Shown here piece after piece: positions 36,732 through 45,461 of a DNA stretch of 64,000 bases (its first letter is position 1; every line of letters starts with the position of its first letter). Below the pieces are notes generated by a model, which did no database searches, was not told the origin of the DNA, and saw only the letters and a program-made list of their open reading frames with translations. A program made the translations under genes and the position numbers. The DNA is taken from the NCBI RefSeq assembly GCF_900113765.1, contig NZ_FOQO01000007.1, positions 310,001 through 374,000 of the forward strand. Direction: 5' to 3'. Origin of the DNA: Parapedobacter indicus. Lineage in GTDB: Bacteria; Bacteroidota; Bacteroidia; Sphingobacteriales; Sphingobacteriaceae.

Positions 36732-37586
36732 TTACCCAAAAACTTTATTACTATAACGCAAGGCTTCCGCCCGAGCTTCTTCATTTAATCCCGTTTCCAT
36801 GCCGCGCTCGTATAGAACCTGCAGCAAAGTCTCCGTGGCGATATTCCCCGTTAATTGATCCTCAGCCATTGGGCAGCCTCCAAAACCCCGCAATGCCGTA
36901 TCAAAATGGGTGCATCCCGCATCCAATGCTGCGATCAGTTTATCTCGGCTTTCTGCAGGTGTGCTGTGTAGATGCAATCCCAATGAAATGCCAGGGAACG
37001 TGCCGTCGATATATCCGTATAACCGGGCTATGCCTTGGGGTGTCGACGTGCCAACGGTATCGGCCAACGCAATGTCCCGTACCCCCATAGCAACGAGTCG
37101 ATCGGCATAATCCGCCACGATTGCGGGGCTCCACGGGTCACCATATGGGTTACCAAACCCCATGGAAAGGTACACTAGGGGAATCTTTCCGTTGACATGG
37201 CAGATTGCCACAATTTCTTTCACAGTGTCCAACGACTGGGCAATGGTGCGGTTGGTATTGCGCTGCTGAAACGTTTCGGATACCGAAAACGGAAACCCCA
37301 CAATCCCCACCGCCGCGACAGCCACTGCTTCTTCCGCTCCGCGTACGTTGGCCACGATGGCCAGCAACCGAGTGGTGCTTACCGACGTATCCAAATGCGC
37401 AAGCACTTCAGCCGTATCCTTCATCTGGGGGATGGCTTTGGGCGAGACAAAGCTCCCGAAGTCCAATCGGTCGAAGCCCACTTTCAGGAGCAATTGGAGA
37501 TACGCCGCTTTTACCTCAGTGGGAATGAAGTGACGTATTCCCTGCATCGCATCGCGGGGACATTCGGTGATGGAGACACGTGACAT
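36732..37586 (-). CDS. hydroxymethylglutaryl-CoA lyase-like protein (HMGL family)
   Basis: A 284-aa TIM-barrel protein of the HMGL/DRE-TIM family. Near the N-terminus it reads ITECPRDAMQG, the counterpart of the usual E-x-x-R-D segment. The metal-binding H-x-H is in GLHLHSTPAESRDK, and the diagnostic loop is GFGGCPMAEDQLTGNIATE, which carries the catalytic Cys of HMG-CoA lyases. These cleave HMG-CoA to acetoacetate and acetyl-CoA in leucine breakdown. Start: the ATG at 37586 overlaps the sppA stop by one base (TGATG); a TTG three bases earlier is less likely. HMG-CoA lyase is the best call, but substrate within the family is not certain. Confidence 0.85.
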   Translation of the reverse strand: MSRVSITECPRDAMQGIRHFIPTEVKAAYLQLLLKVGFDRLDFGSFVSPKAIPQMKDTAEVLAHLDTSVSTTRLLAIVANVRGAEEAVAVAAVGIVGFPFSVSETFQQRNTNRTIAQSLDTVKEIVAICHVNGKIPLVYLSMGFGNPYGDPWSPAIVADYADRLVAMGVRDIALADTVGTSTPQGIARLYGYIDGTFPGISLGLHLHSTPAESRDKLIAALDAGCTHFDTALRGFGGCPMAEDQLTGNIATETLLQVLYERGMETGLNEEARAEALRYSNKVFG

Positions 37587-39358
37587 CAATATACATCCAG
37601 TATATAAGGAAGCCGAGCCTGAACCCCCCGTTGCCCGAGCGTGCTTTTTACCTGTTGGTAGTAACCGTATTGATCGCCCAGCTCCCGCTTGGCAAACCAG
37701 GTGCTGATCCGATCGGTTGAACCACCCAGCAATGACTCCAGCGGATTTTTAATGGCCGGATAGGTAACCAACCGGTAATCCTCGAGCCCCGCCTTGTGTG
37801 CTGCGGCGGCAATAGCGTCATCCAGACTGCCCAACCGATCTACCAGCCCATTGGCAAATGCCTGCTGCCCACTCCATACGCGCCCCTGCCCGATGCTATC
37901 CACCTGCTCTTTGGACAGGTGGCGCCCATCGGCCACGCGTTGCACAAATGTGTTGTAGATCCGGTTGACCTCCATTTGGAGAATGTTCCGTTCATCGGCC
38001 GTGAGCGGCCGGTCCACATTGTTCAGGAAATCGGCATATTTTCCGGTTTTGACTCCGTCGAAGGTAATGCCTAATTTATCATTCATCAGCCCCTGCATGT
38101 TAGGAATCACGCCAAACACGCCGATGGATCCGGTAATCGTATTGGGTTGTGCAAAGATCGAATCGGCGGCTGCGGCAATGTAATAGCCCCCCGAGGCGGC
38201 CACATCGCCCATGGAAACGATCACTGGCTTTTCTTTGCGTAATAAATCCACTTCGCGCCAGATGATATCCGATGCCAGCGCACTACCACCCGGTGAATTG
38301 ATCCGGAATACCACGCCCTTCACCTTGTCGTCTCGACGTACCTTACGCAGCTCGCGTGAAATGCGTTCGGAACCGATCATGTCGTCACTGCCCTCGCCCG
38401 ATACAATATCGCCCACCGCATATACCACGGCGATGCGATCCCGCACCGATGCGGAGGTCGATGGGCCCGAGGGCTTATATTTCGTCAGCGCAACCGCATT
38501 GAGATCGTTGTCGGGATCGATATCCAGGGAATCTTTCAACTCGCCGAGCAGCTCGTCTTTATAACGTTTTCCGTCGGCCAGCCCGTATGTGATCGCATCG
38601 TCTGCCGTCCTCACCAAAAAACCATCGGCAATGGCCCGCAGCGAATCAGCGGTCAGGTGCCGACTTGCGCCAACCTGATCAATAAAATGATCATAGATGC
38701 TGCCCAGGAAGGAGGTTACCTGTTCGCGGTTTGCATCGCTCATCCGGTCAAGTATCAAAGGTTCAACCGCACTTTTGAAAGTACCGACTTTCACTACTTG
38801 CATCTCCACGCCTAACTTATCAAGCGTACCTTTTATAAACGGTATCTGCGAAGCCAGGCCGCGGAAATCAACCGAACCTTCCGGATTTACGTAGATCTTG
38901 TCTGCTGTGGATGCCAGGTAATAAGCCCGTTGGGTATATCCCTCGCTATAGGCGACAATAAACTTTCCGGATGTTTTGAAATCCAGCAATGCGTCGCGAA
39001 TCTCCTGCAGCGTGGCGAAACTCGCGGACACGGCGGAAAGGTCAAGGTAGATGCCTTTGATCCGCTTGTCGTCCTTTGCCCCTTCAATACCTTTCAGTAT
39101 ATCGTTCAGCCCAAAACTTTTAGTCGTGTTAAATCCCGGAACATCCAGCTCTTCAAACGGGTCAGGTATGGTTCGTTCGGTAATCTGGTGCTGCAAGTCA
39201 ATATGCAGCAACGAGTTATCGGCTACCTGCGTTTCTTTATTGGCCGTCATGGAACTGATCATCCCACCGATGATGATAAGTCCAACGATCACCAGCAGGA
39301 AAAAGGAGATGACGATACCCGTCACCGTTGCCAGTACATATTTAAAAAATGATTTCAT
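37586..39358 (-). CDS. sppA: signal peptide peptidase SppA, 67K type (S49 serine protease)
   Basis: A 590-aa membrane-anchored protease with one N-terminal transmembrane helix (about 8-35) and two S49 domains. The N-terminal half carries the lysine region YLASTADKIYVNPEGSVDF; the C-terminal half has the catalytic serine in GDVAASGGYYIAAAADSIFA. This is the double-domain form that degrades cleaved signal peptides. A TTG at 39379 would extend the protein by seven residues, but it lies inside the -7 box of the promoter at 39377-39408, so MKSFFKYVLATV at 39358 is the better start. First gene of the sppA-HMGL-pgk-der unit, divergent from parC. Confidence 0.94.
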   Translation of the reverse strand: MKSFFKYVLATVTGIVISFFLLVIVGLIIIGGMISSMTANKETQVADNSLLHIDLQHQITERTIPDPFEELDVPGFNTTKSFGLNDILKGIEGAKDDKRIKGIYLDLSAVSASFATLQEIRDALLDFKTSGKFIVAYSEGYTQRAYYLASTADKIYVNPEGSVDFRGLASQIPFIKGTLDKLGVEMQVVKVGTFKSAVEPLILDRMSDANREQVTSFLGSIYDHFIDQVGASRHLTADSLRAIADGFLVRTADDAITYGLADGKRYKDELLGELKDSLDIDPDNDLNAVALTKYKPSGPSTSASVRDRIAVVYAVGDIVSGEGSDDMIGSERISRELRKVRRDDKVKGVVFRINSPGGSALASDIIWREVDLLRKEKPVIVSMGDVAASGGYYIAAAADSIFAQPNTITGSIGVFGVIPNMQGLMNDKLGITFDGVKTGKYADFLNNVDRPLTADERNILQMEVNRIYNTFVQRVADGRHLSKEQVDSIGQGRVWSGQQAFANGLVDRLGSLDDAIAAAAHKAGLEDYRLVTYPAIKNPLESLLGGSTDRISTWFAKRELGDQYGYYQQVKSTLGQRGVQARLPYILDVY

Positions 39359-39376
39359 TATTTCTATTCTTGTGTC

Positions 39377-39408
39377 CAAACTTAGCCAAACTTGGCTGCA
39401 TATACAAG
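39377..39408 (-). promoter_or_regulatory. sppA: Bacteroidota-type promoter of sppA
   Basis: On the minus strand CTTG (39408-39405), 20 nt, then TAAGTTTG (39384-39377). The -7 box matches TAnnTTTG exactly and the -33 box matches TTTG at three of four positions with ideal spacing. The transcript would start about 12 nt before the sppA ATG. Confidence 0.6.
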
Positions 39409-39464
39409 CTATCCTGGCTTTGTAGGATTTGACGGAGGGAAGTGGGAAAAGTTACGGAGTGTTT

Positions 39465-39562
39465 TTGCGGAACCGTGAAGGTACAAGGATGCAGAAGCAC
39501 GGAGGTGCGAATAGCCGATTTTGCGATTTTGCAAATAGGTGATTTTGCGAATAAGCGCGGAT
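39465..39562. repeat. degenerate short repeat with GATTTTGCGAAT / TGCGAATA words
   Basis: The sppA-parC divergent spacer contains recurring words: gtgcgaatag, gattttgcga, gattttgcaaatag, gattttgcgaataag, spaced about 10-20 bp. They resemble the GCGAAGTTGCAAA words of the spacer after surA. The last copy supplies the TTTG of the parC promoter. Confidence 0.5.
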
Positions 39563-39575
39563 TTATCTAAGTTTA
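39544..39575 (+). promoter_or_regulatory. Bacteroidota-type promoter of parC
   Basis: TTTG (39544-39547), 20 nt, then TAAGTTTA (39568-39575). The -33 box is exact and the -7 box differs from TAnnTTTG only in the last base. Spacing is ideal, and the ATG lies 27 nt downstream. Confidence 0.55.
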
Positions 39576-39602
39576 CCGCACAAAAAAAATCAGCACAAAT
39601 AC

Positions 39603-42290
39603 ATGAGCGACGAAACGAATCCCATTCCTGAAGAAAATACCAGCCAAACGATTCCATTATCTGGGTTGTATGAAAACTGGTTTTTGGACTATGCTTCTTA
39701 TGTGATTCTCGACCGAGCCGTACCCCATATCAACGACGGATTCAAGCCTGTCCAACGCCGCATCCTGCATTCGCTGAAAGAGATGGACGACGGACGGTTC
39801 AACAAAGCGGCCAATGTAATTGGCAACACCATGAAATACCACCCCCATGGGGATGCTTCTATCGGCGATGCAATGGTGCAGATTGGCCAGAAAAACCTCC
39901 TCATCGATTGCCAGGGCAACTGGGGCGATCCGGTTACGGGCGATTCCGCCGCAGCACCGCGCTACATCGAAGGGCGCCTATCTAAGTTTGCCAACGACGT
40001 GGTTTTCAATCCAGACACCACGGAATGGCAGTCGAGTTATGACGGGCGCAACCGGGAGCCGGTTACCCTACCAGTTAAATTTCCGCTGCTGCTTGCCCAA
40101 GGGGCCGAAGGCATTGCCGTGGGCCTTGCCACCAAGATTATGCCCCACAACTTCATCGAGCTCATCGATGGATCTATCGAGGTGCTGCGTGGTGGGCGGC
40201 CCAACCTTCTCCCCGACTTCCCTACAGGCGGACTGGCCGACTGCTCGGCCTACAACGAGGGGCAGCGTGGGGGTAAAATCCGCGTGCGTGCCAAAATTGA
40301 AGAGCGCGACAAGAAGACGCTGGCTATTACCGAAATTCCATATAGCACTACCACCGGCGGCCTGATCGACAGCGTCGTAGCTGCCAACGAAAAGGGCAAA
40401 ATCAAAATCAAGAAAATCGAAGATAACACCGCCCGGAATGTCGAAATCATCATCCACCTTGCTGCGGGTATCTCGCCCGATGTGACCATCGACGCCCTGT
40501 ATGCATTTACGGCGTGTGAGGTATCCATATCGCCCAATACATGTGTCATCAAGCATGACAAACCCCATTTCATGGGGATCAATGACATATTGATTGAAAA
40601 TACGAAACAGACTAAGGCCCTGCTCAAGCTAGAGCTCGAAATTAAGCTCCGTGAACTGCAGGAAAAAATATTCTTCAGCAGCCTGCTTAAGATTTTCATC
40701 CAGGAGGGAATGTATAAACATCCCGACTATGAGAATTCGGGCGACTTTGACACTGTCGTACAGGTGCTCACCCAGCTGTTCACTCCGTTTTTCGATCAGT
40801 TTTATCGAGAGATTCTACCGGAAGACTACAAAAAACTCATTGAGAAACCGATGAGCAGCATCACCCGCTTCGACGTAAAAAAGGCGGATGAGCAGATGGC
40901 TGCGTTAGAAGAGGAGATCAAAAAAGTAAAACATCACCTCAAACACCTTACCGACTATGCCATTGCGTGGTTTGAACGACTCAAAGAGAAATATAGCAAA
41001 GGCCGCGAGCGGCGTACCGAACTCCGGGTATTCGACCGGGTGGAGGCCGCCCAGGTAGCGCTAGCCAATGTGAAACTTTACGTAAACCGCACCGAAGGAT
41101 TTGTAGGCACCGGCATGCGTAAAGATGAATACATCGGCGACTGCTCTGACCTCGATGATGTGATTGTTTTCCGTGCTGACGGCAAATGCTTGGTTACCAA
41201 AGTACAGGATAAGGTGTTCGTGGGTAAAGACATCATCCATGTTGCAGTATTTAAGAAAGGCGACGACCGTACGGTATACAACCTCATCTACCGCGATGGC
41301 AAATCGGGCGTATCGTATGTGAAGCGCTTTTCGGTGCTCGGTGTCACACGGGATAAGGAATACGACCTCACCAAAGGCGAAAAGGGTTCCAAAGTATTGT
41401 ATTTTACAGCCAATCCCAACGGTGAAGCGGAGGTGGTAAACGTACAGCTGAAGCCTCATTCCAAACTACGGAAGCTGCAAATGGACATCGATTTTGCTGA
41501 AATCGCTATCAAGGGCCGTAGCTCACAGGGAAATATCGTGACGAAATACCCGGTCAAAAAGATTATCCAAAAAAGCAAGGGCGTATCTACCCTGTCCGGT
41601 CGAAAAATCTGGTTTGACGATGTGCTTAAACGGCTCAATGCAGATGGCCGCGGCCAGTATCTCGGCGAGTTTGATGGCGACGACAAAATACTCACGGTGA
41701 TGGCTGATGGGACGTATGAATTAAGTACGTTTGACCTGAGCAATCACTTTGAAGACAAGCTGATACGCATCGAAAAGTACGATACGCAGCGTGTGTACAC
41801 CGCAGTGCACCGCGACGGCAAGTCGGGCGTTTACTATGTCAAGCGCTTCCTGTTTGAAGACACGCCAATCGGTAAACGTACGTCGATTATTAACGAGGAA
41901 GCAGGGTCAAAGCTCATACTTATTACCGCTGTTGCCGCACCTTTGGTTCAAATCGACGTGCTCAAGGGTAAATCACGCACGCCTGAGACAGTTGAACAAA
42001 ACCTAGCCGATCTCATCGATGTCAAAGGCATGAAGGCGCAGGGTAACCGCCTAAGCTCACACGAGGTGACCCGCGTGGTGAATATGAGCGTCGAAGAAAC
42101 ACACCCTGCCGACACGTCGGATGTAGAAAAGCGTACTCCTGAATCGGCACACAACGATTCAGGCAATACCGATAAAGATACAGTGGCTGTAGAGCAGCCT
42201 CCTTCGAAGGAACGGCCAAATGTCGATTTTGAAATCACCAATCCCGATGACATCAAGATGGATGGTAACGGGCAAATGGGGTTGTTTTAA
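39603..42290 (+). CDS. parC: DNA topoisomerase IV / gyrase subunit A, Bacteroidota ParC type
   Basis: An 895-aa type IIA topoisomerase subunit that cuts and rejoins DNA. The N-terminal breakage-reunion domain has RAVPHINDGFKPVQRRIL, HPHGDASIGDAM and the catalytic tyrosine in SAAAPRYIEGRLSKFA. The tower and coiled-coil follow, then a C-terminal beta-pinwheel with diverged repeats (YRDGKSGVSYVKRF, HRDGKSGVYYVKRF) and an acidic low-complexity tail ending NGQMGLF. The repeat style and length fit the Bacteroidota ParC branch rather than GyrA (no GyrA-box seen). At the position of E. coli GyrA Ser83 there is Ala. The gene stands alone with its own promoter and a terminator overlapping the stop codon. 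Confidence 0.9.
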   Translation: MSDETNPIPEENTSQTIPLSGLYENWFLDYASYVILDRAVPHINDGFKPVQRRILHSLKEMDDGRFNKAANVIGNTMKYHPHGDASIGDAMVQIGQKNLLIDCQGNWGDPVTGDSAAAPRYIEGRLSKFANDVVFNPDTTEWQSSYDGRNREPVTLPVKFPLLLAQGAEGIAVGLATKIMPHNFIELIDGSIEVLRGGRPNLLPDFPTGGLADCSAYNEGQRGGKIRVRAKIEERDKKTLAITEIPYSTTTGGLIDSVVAANEKGKIKIKKIEDNTARNVEIIIHLAAGISPDVTIDALYAFTACEVSISPNTCVIKHDKPHFMGINDILIENTKQTKALLKLELEIKLRELQEKIFFSSLLKIFIQEGMYKHPDYENSGDFDTVVQVLTQLFTPFFDQFYREILPEDYKKLIEKPMSSITRFDVKKADEQMAALEEEIKKVKHHLKHLTDYAIAWFERLKEKYSKGRERRTELRVFDRVEAAQVALANVKLYVNRTEGFVGTGMRKDEYIGDCSDLDDVIVFRADGKCLVTKVQDKVFVGKDIIHVAVFKKGDDRTVYNLIYRDGKSGVSYVKRFSVLGVTRDKEYDLTKGEKGSKVLYFTANPNGEAEVVNVQLKPHSKLRKLQMDIDFAEIAIKGRSSQGNIVTKYPVKKIIQKSKGVSTLSGRKIWFDDVLKRLNADGRGQYLGEFDGDDKILTVMADGTYELSTFDLSNHFEDKLIRIEKYDTQRVYTAVHRDGKSGVYYVKRFLFEDTPIGKRTSIINEEAGSKLILITAVAAPLVQIDVLKGKSRTPETVEQNLADLIDVKGMKAQGNRLSSHEVTRVVNMSVEETHPADTSDVEKRTPESAHNDSGNTDKDTVAVEQPPSKERPNVDFEITNPDDIKMDGNGQMGLF

Positions 42291-42311
42291 GTAAAAACAA
42301 CCCCATTTTTT
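42274..42311 (+). terminator. intrinsic terminator of parC, overlapping its stop codon
   Basis: AAATGGGGTTGTTTT (42274-42288) pairs perfectly over 15 bp with AAAACAACCCCATTT (42294-42308), leaving a 5-nt loop and a run of six T (42306-42311). The TAA stop (42288-42290) lies at the top of the stem, so the last four or five codons of parC form the left arm. Confidence 0.9.
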
Positions 42312-42760
42312 CGTATTTTATCCTACCTTTTATTTTTTTATCCGAATTTTCTTACCTTTACGACAGAAAAACATCTATTGTCCAACAAAAAACAAACACA
42401 AAAATTAAACCTTCAGCAGTTAATCGAGTGATTTAATCATTAAAAGACCATTAACAGCGGATTTCACTCCCAATTCGAGACATCAATACCCGACTACACC
42501 ATCTACCGTTTAAAAAAGCTTAGTTAAAGCATCAATGAAACGTATTATTCAAATAAATTAAACTATTCATTGTATTGTGGTGTTATGTGTATAGTATTAG
42601 GTTTCACATCGCCACTGTTGGACAAAGGATTTATTTAAAAAGCTACCTATGAAACCTGCAGAAGCCGTAGGCAAATGCAAGTTTCATTGCCATTGAAAAA
42701 CAAAATGCAACGCATTCATTGATGCCATTGAATGCTGGCAAGAAATCAATAATTGTTCCA
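42312..42760. other. 449-bp AT-rich spacer upstream of the barrel-lipoprotein pair
   Basis: No gene or RNA was recognised. The last 100 bp contain a partial direct duplication (TTCATTGCCATTGAA and TTCATTGATGCCATTGAA near 42682-42731). TACCTATG at about 42649-42656 is one base off the TAnnTTTG consensus, but no well-placed -33 box accompanies it. The promoter of the downstream pair must lie here. Confidence 0.4.
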
Positions 42761-43471
42761 ATGAAAAAACAAACAGTTTGCATTGTAATAGGCCTGTTGT
42801 GCCTGTTGTCGGTCCGTGGACAGCGCCTATCCTCAACCAAAGTTGAAAACCCAATTTCGCCATCGCTTGGCATCCTGGTAGGAACCGCCGGAGGTGGCTT
42901 GGAGTTTTATCAGCCATTCGGTAATCAGTTTGGTATCCAAGCTGGGTTTAGCCTCATGCCATTTGATACCCAGATTATCGGAACCTATGGCCAACATGAG
43001 ACGCGCTCACAGGTAAGAGCCCGGTTGCACAACGTACACATACTCTTCGATTGGGCACCGTTCTACAAAGCCAGTGGTTTTTTCCGACACCTCATCATCA
43101 ACGCCGGCGGAGGATACTTTATGCAGGCCAAAGGTTACATTCAAACCACATTAAACGAAAGTTACTTTTATGGAGACATCGAGGTGCCCTATTACCTGAT
43201 CGGTGAGGTCAACACCCGTATAAACTGGAATGAAACTATAGCGCCTTACCTCGGGCTAGCCCTTACAGATATATGGATCGACAACCGTTTCGGTTTGGAT
43301 TTCGGATTGGGTGGCTATTACCTCTCTGCTCCATCTGTACAATTGACGGGCACCAAACTGCTCGAATACAATCAAGCCAATGGGCCTATTATTGAACGGA
43401 ACATCAGAAACTACCGGTTCTTACCTCAGCTCCAATTGGGCGTCAACTATCGATTTAAATTAAAATACTAA
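42761..43471 (+). CDS. outer-membrane beta-barrel protein, function unknown
   Basis: A 236-aa protein with signal peptide (MKKQTVCIVIGLLCLLSV, ending RGQ). It has alternating aromatic/hydrophobic strands with Gly turns (LGILVGTAGGGLEFYQPFGN, FGIQAGFSLMPF, HLIINAGGGYFMQAKGYI) and a C-terminal strand LQLGVNYRFKLKY ending in an aromatic residue. This is typical of an 8- to 12-stranded outer-membrane barrel of the PorT/OmpW-like size class. The ATG at 42761 is preferred over an in-frame Met 14 codons upstream because it begins the signal peptide. It is followed after 27 bp by a lipoprotein gene, so the two may work together. No specific family is recognised. Confidence 0.8.
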   Translation: MKKQTVCIVIGLLCLLSVRGQRLSSTKVENPISPSLGILVGTAGGGLEFYQPFGNQFGIQAGFSLMPFDTQIIGTYGQHETRSQVRARLHNVHILFDWAPFYKASGFFRHLIINAGGGYFMQAKGYIQTTLNESYFYGDIEVPYYLIGEVNTRINWNETIAPYLGLALTDIWIDNRFGLDFGLGGYYLSAPSVQLTGTKLLEYNQANGPIIERNIRNYRFLPQLQLGVNYRFKLKY

Positions 43472-43498
43472 TACTACCTCGAAAACAAGAAAATTCCT

Positions 43499-45127
43499 AT
43501 GAAAAAAAATATGTTCTATATGCTTACGGGGTTGCTGGCTTTGGCGGGCATACAAAGCTGCGAAAACCCATTGAAGGATGTAAATATCCTGGTAAGCTCC
43601 GAAATCCTCAAATACACCACACTGCTGCACGTATCGGATACCGAAGGCGAACCACTATCCAACCTTTCGGTGACCATCAAAGGTCGTGATGCCGCATACA
43701 TTTACAACCTGGAAGGACGCAAGCAGTTCAAGCTCGACGGTGGACTGTTGAATCTAGGTATCCATCCTGAACATGAGCCTACGCCCGGCAATCCGATTGT
43801 GTTCCAAGTAGAATTAAGCGGATCGGGTTATCTCACGCAAGTTATTCCCGTTACCATCGTTGACCAACAGTTTTCCAGCATCAATGCAATAAGTGTAATG
43901 GATTTAGATGCCGCACCTGCCGGTGTCACTGTGTATACACCTACCGTGGCGTTGGTAAATAACGCCATTGCCAAAACGCTGATCCTCACTACGCCGTTGA
44001 GCAACGCCTCAGAGCAATCCGTGCAGATCACCCTGCCTGTCGGCACCCAGTTTCTGGATGAAAACGGCAATATCCTCACAGGCACTGAGCTGACGGCCTC
44101 CATTATTAATGCCGACACAGACAAGGAAGGTGCGCTCAGCATTTTTCCCGGTGGCAGCCTGGCAACGAGCAACATCTACCTGGCTGAATCCAGCAATGCC
44201 TATTCAGGCGTATTCAACCCTGCGGCTTTTACCAATATCGAATTTTTCGTGGGGGGTGTCCCGGTACGCCGATTCAGTCAGCCCATCGAAATTGCCCAAC
44301 AGCTAGATCCCGGGTTTCATAATGTCAATACCGATGCTCCCATAGCCCTAGGCGATCAATTGACCATATTCAGCTATTTCACCCATGAAGCACGATGGGA
44401 TTACGAACAGGAGGCCACAGTAGAGGCCGATGGGGATGCGCTGGTTTCCACCTTTTCCACCGACCATCTAACGTGGTTCCTGAGCGGCAATTTTTTGCAA
44501 GCCTGCGAACAACCTGCCACTATACAACTGGAAGCCTCGTGGTTTGATTCTAGCGTGAGTTATCCGCTCACCATCGAAGCCGTCGTAGCAGGCAAAGTGG
44601 CCGCTGCCATTACAGTGTCCATTAATGCAGACAATCGAATTGTAAAATTCAATTATCTGCCCACTCAGGGCGTTACTATCCGGGTGCGCGATAATCGCGG
44701 TGCGATATTAGGCGAGCAGGCCGTCAACGCCACCTGCGGCGGCACGACGATCCTTTCACTCAGCGACCCAGCCACCGTGAATGATCCGACTGTCACGTTG
44801 CAGCTGTATGTACGTTGCCCCGGCCAGTCTGAAGTGATTTCTGTATTGCCTACATTCTATCTATATTATAAAGAACACAACAGCAGTGACGATTACGCAT
44901 TTTTAGGAGTGGTCACCGATGGCTTCCTTTCCACCCGGTTGCTGACGGTCGAAACCGTAGTATACGACTTCAAGGCAGTTTGGGGCAACAACATCAAAAT
45001 CGTTGGCGGCCACCGGGTGCAAGAAGACAATAGCGGCACGGTGGGTATTGAACCGGGTGACATCATCGGAACGAAAGCCGGAGCCACCAATTTGGCCATA
45101 CTTTCAGAAAAGTGTAGTGAATTATAG
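43499..45127 (+). CDS. large beta-rich lipoprotein, function unknown
   Basis: A 542-aa lipoprotein with signal peptide and lipobox IQSC (Cys about residue 21). The mature part is beta-strand rich. It appears to hold several sandwich domains: an Ig- or carboxypeptidase-regulatory-like start (LLHVSDTEGEPLSNLSVTIK, about 40-130), a middle region with VTVYTPTVALVNN, and a C-terminal domain with three cysteines. No catalytic motif was seen. It lies 27 bp after the barrel gene and is closed by a hairpin, so the two form an isolated unit. Surface-exposed or periplasmic binding is plausible but unproven. Confidence 0.78.
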   Translation: MKKNMFYMLTGLLALAGIQSCENPLKDVNILVSSEILKYTTLLHVSDTEGEPLSNLSVTIKGRDAAYIYNLEGRKQFKLDGGLLNLGIHPEHEPTPGNPIVFQVELSGSGYLTQVIPVTIVDQQFSSINAISVMDLDAAPAGVTVYTPTVALVNNAIAKTLILTTPLSNASEQSVQITLPVGTQFLDENGNILTGTELTASIINADTDKEGALSIFPGGSLATSNIYLAESSNAYSGVFNPAAFTNIEFFVGGVPVRRFSQPIEIAQQLDPGFHNVNTDAPIALGDQLTIFSYFTHEARWDYEQEATVEADGDALVSTFSTDHLTWFLSGNFLQACEQPATIQLEASWFDSSVSYPLTIEAVVAGKVAAAITVSINADNRIVKFNYLPTQGVTIRVRDNRGAILGEQAVNATCGGTTILSLSDPATVNDPTVTLQLYVRCPGQSEVISVLPTFYLYYKEHNSSDDYAFLGVVTDGFLSTRLLTVETVVYDFKAVWGNNIKIVGGHRVQEDNSGTVGIEPGDIIGTKAGATNLAILSEKCSEL

Positions 45128-45143
45128 TCGCTGCCCTCAACGC

Positions 45144-45185
45144 AAGCTATCTGGTAATTTCTTTGTCTGATTTACCAGATAGCTT
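45144..45185 (+). terminator. perfect 14-bp inverted repeat after the lipoprotein gene
   Basis: AAGCTATCTGGTAA (45144-45157) pairs perfectly with TTACCAGATAGCTT (45172-45185) around a 14-nt loop, 17 bp after the lipoprotein stop. There is no clear T-run, so it may act as a processing or attenuating hairpin rather than a strong terminator. Confidence 0.65.
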
Positions 45186-45461
45186 CATCGTTAACAAAAA
45201 AGAATCACAACATCAATTTTTCATACAGAAAGCACTTTAAGCTTAAAAAATCGACATATTTTACAACAACTTTCTTTTTCGATACCCGAGTTTGGAATAT
45301 TTGGCATTTTTTTTGGATATCACCCAATAATTCTACCGATTCTTTAAAAGAATCATTAAAACAAATACAAAACGTTAATATTTTTTTAACATCCATCTAC
45401 CATTTTATTAACGTTTAGAGCACAGTCAATTCGGTTCTTTGCTTTTTATCATGAATTTACG
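45186..45461. other. AT-rich leader upstream of the exopolysaccharide operon
   Basis: About 276 bp, strongly A/T rich, that must contain the promoter of the exopolysaccharide locus. TTTG boxes occur (for example at 45312 and 45438) but none has a well-spaced -7 box. No JUMPstart-like element was seen. A 63-codon minus-strand frame (45205-45396) is probably chance. Confidence 0.4.

Noticed and set aside
45205..45396. 63-codon minus-strand frame in the exopolysaccharide leader
   Set aside because: A/T-rich spacer, no promoter or relatives recognised, and it opposes the operon; a chance frame is more likely.
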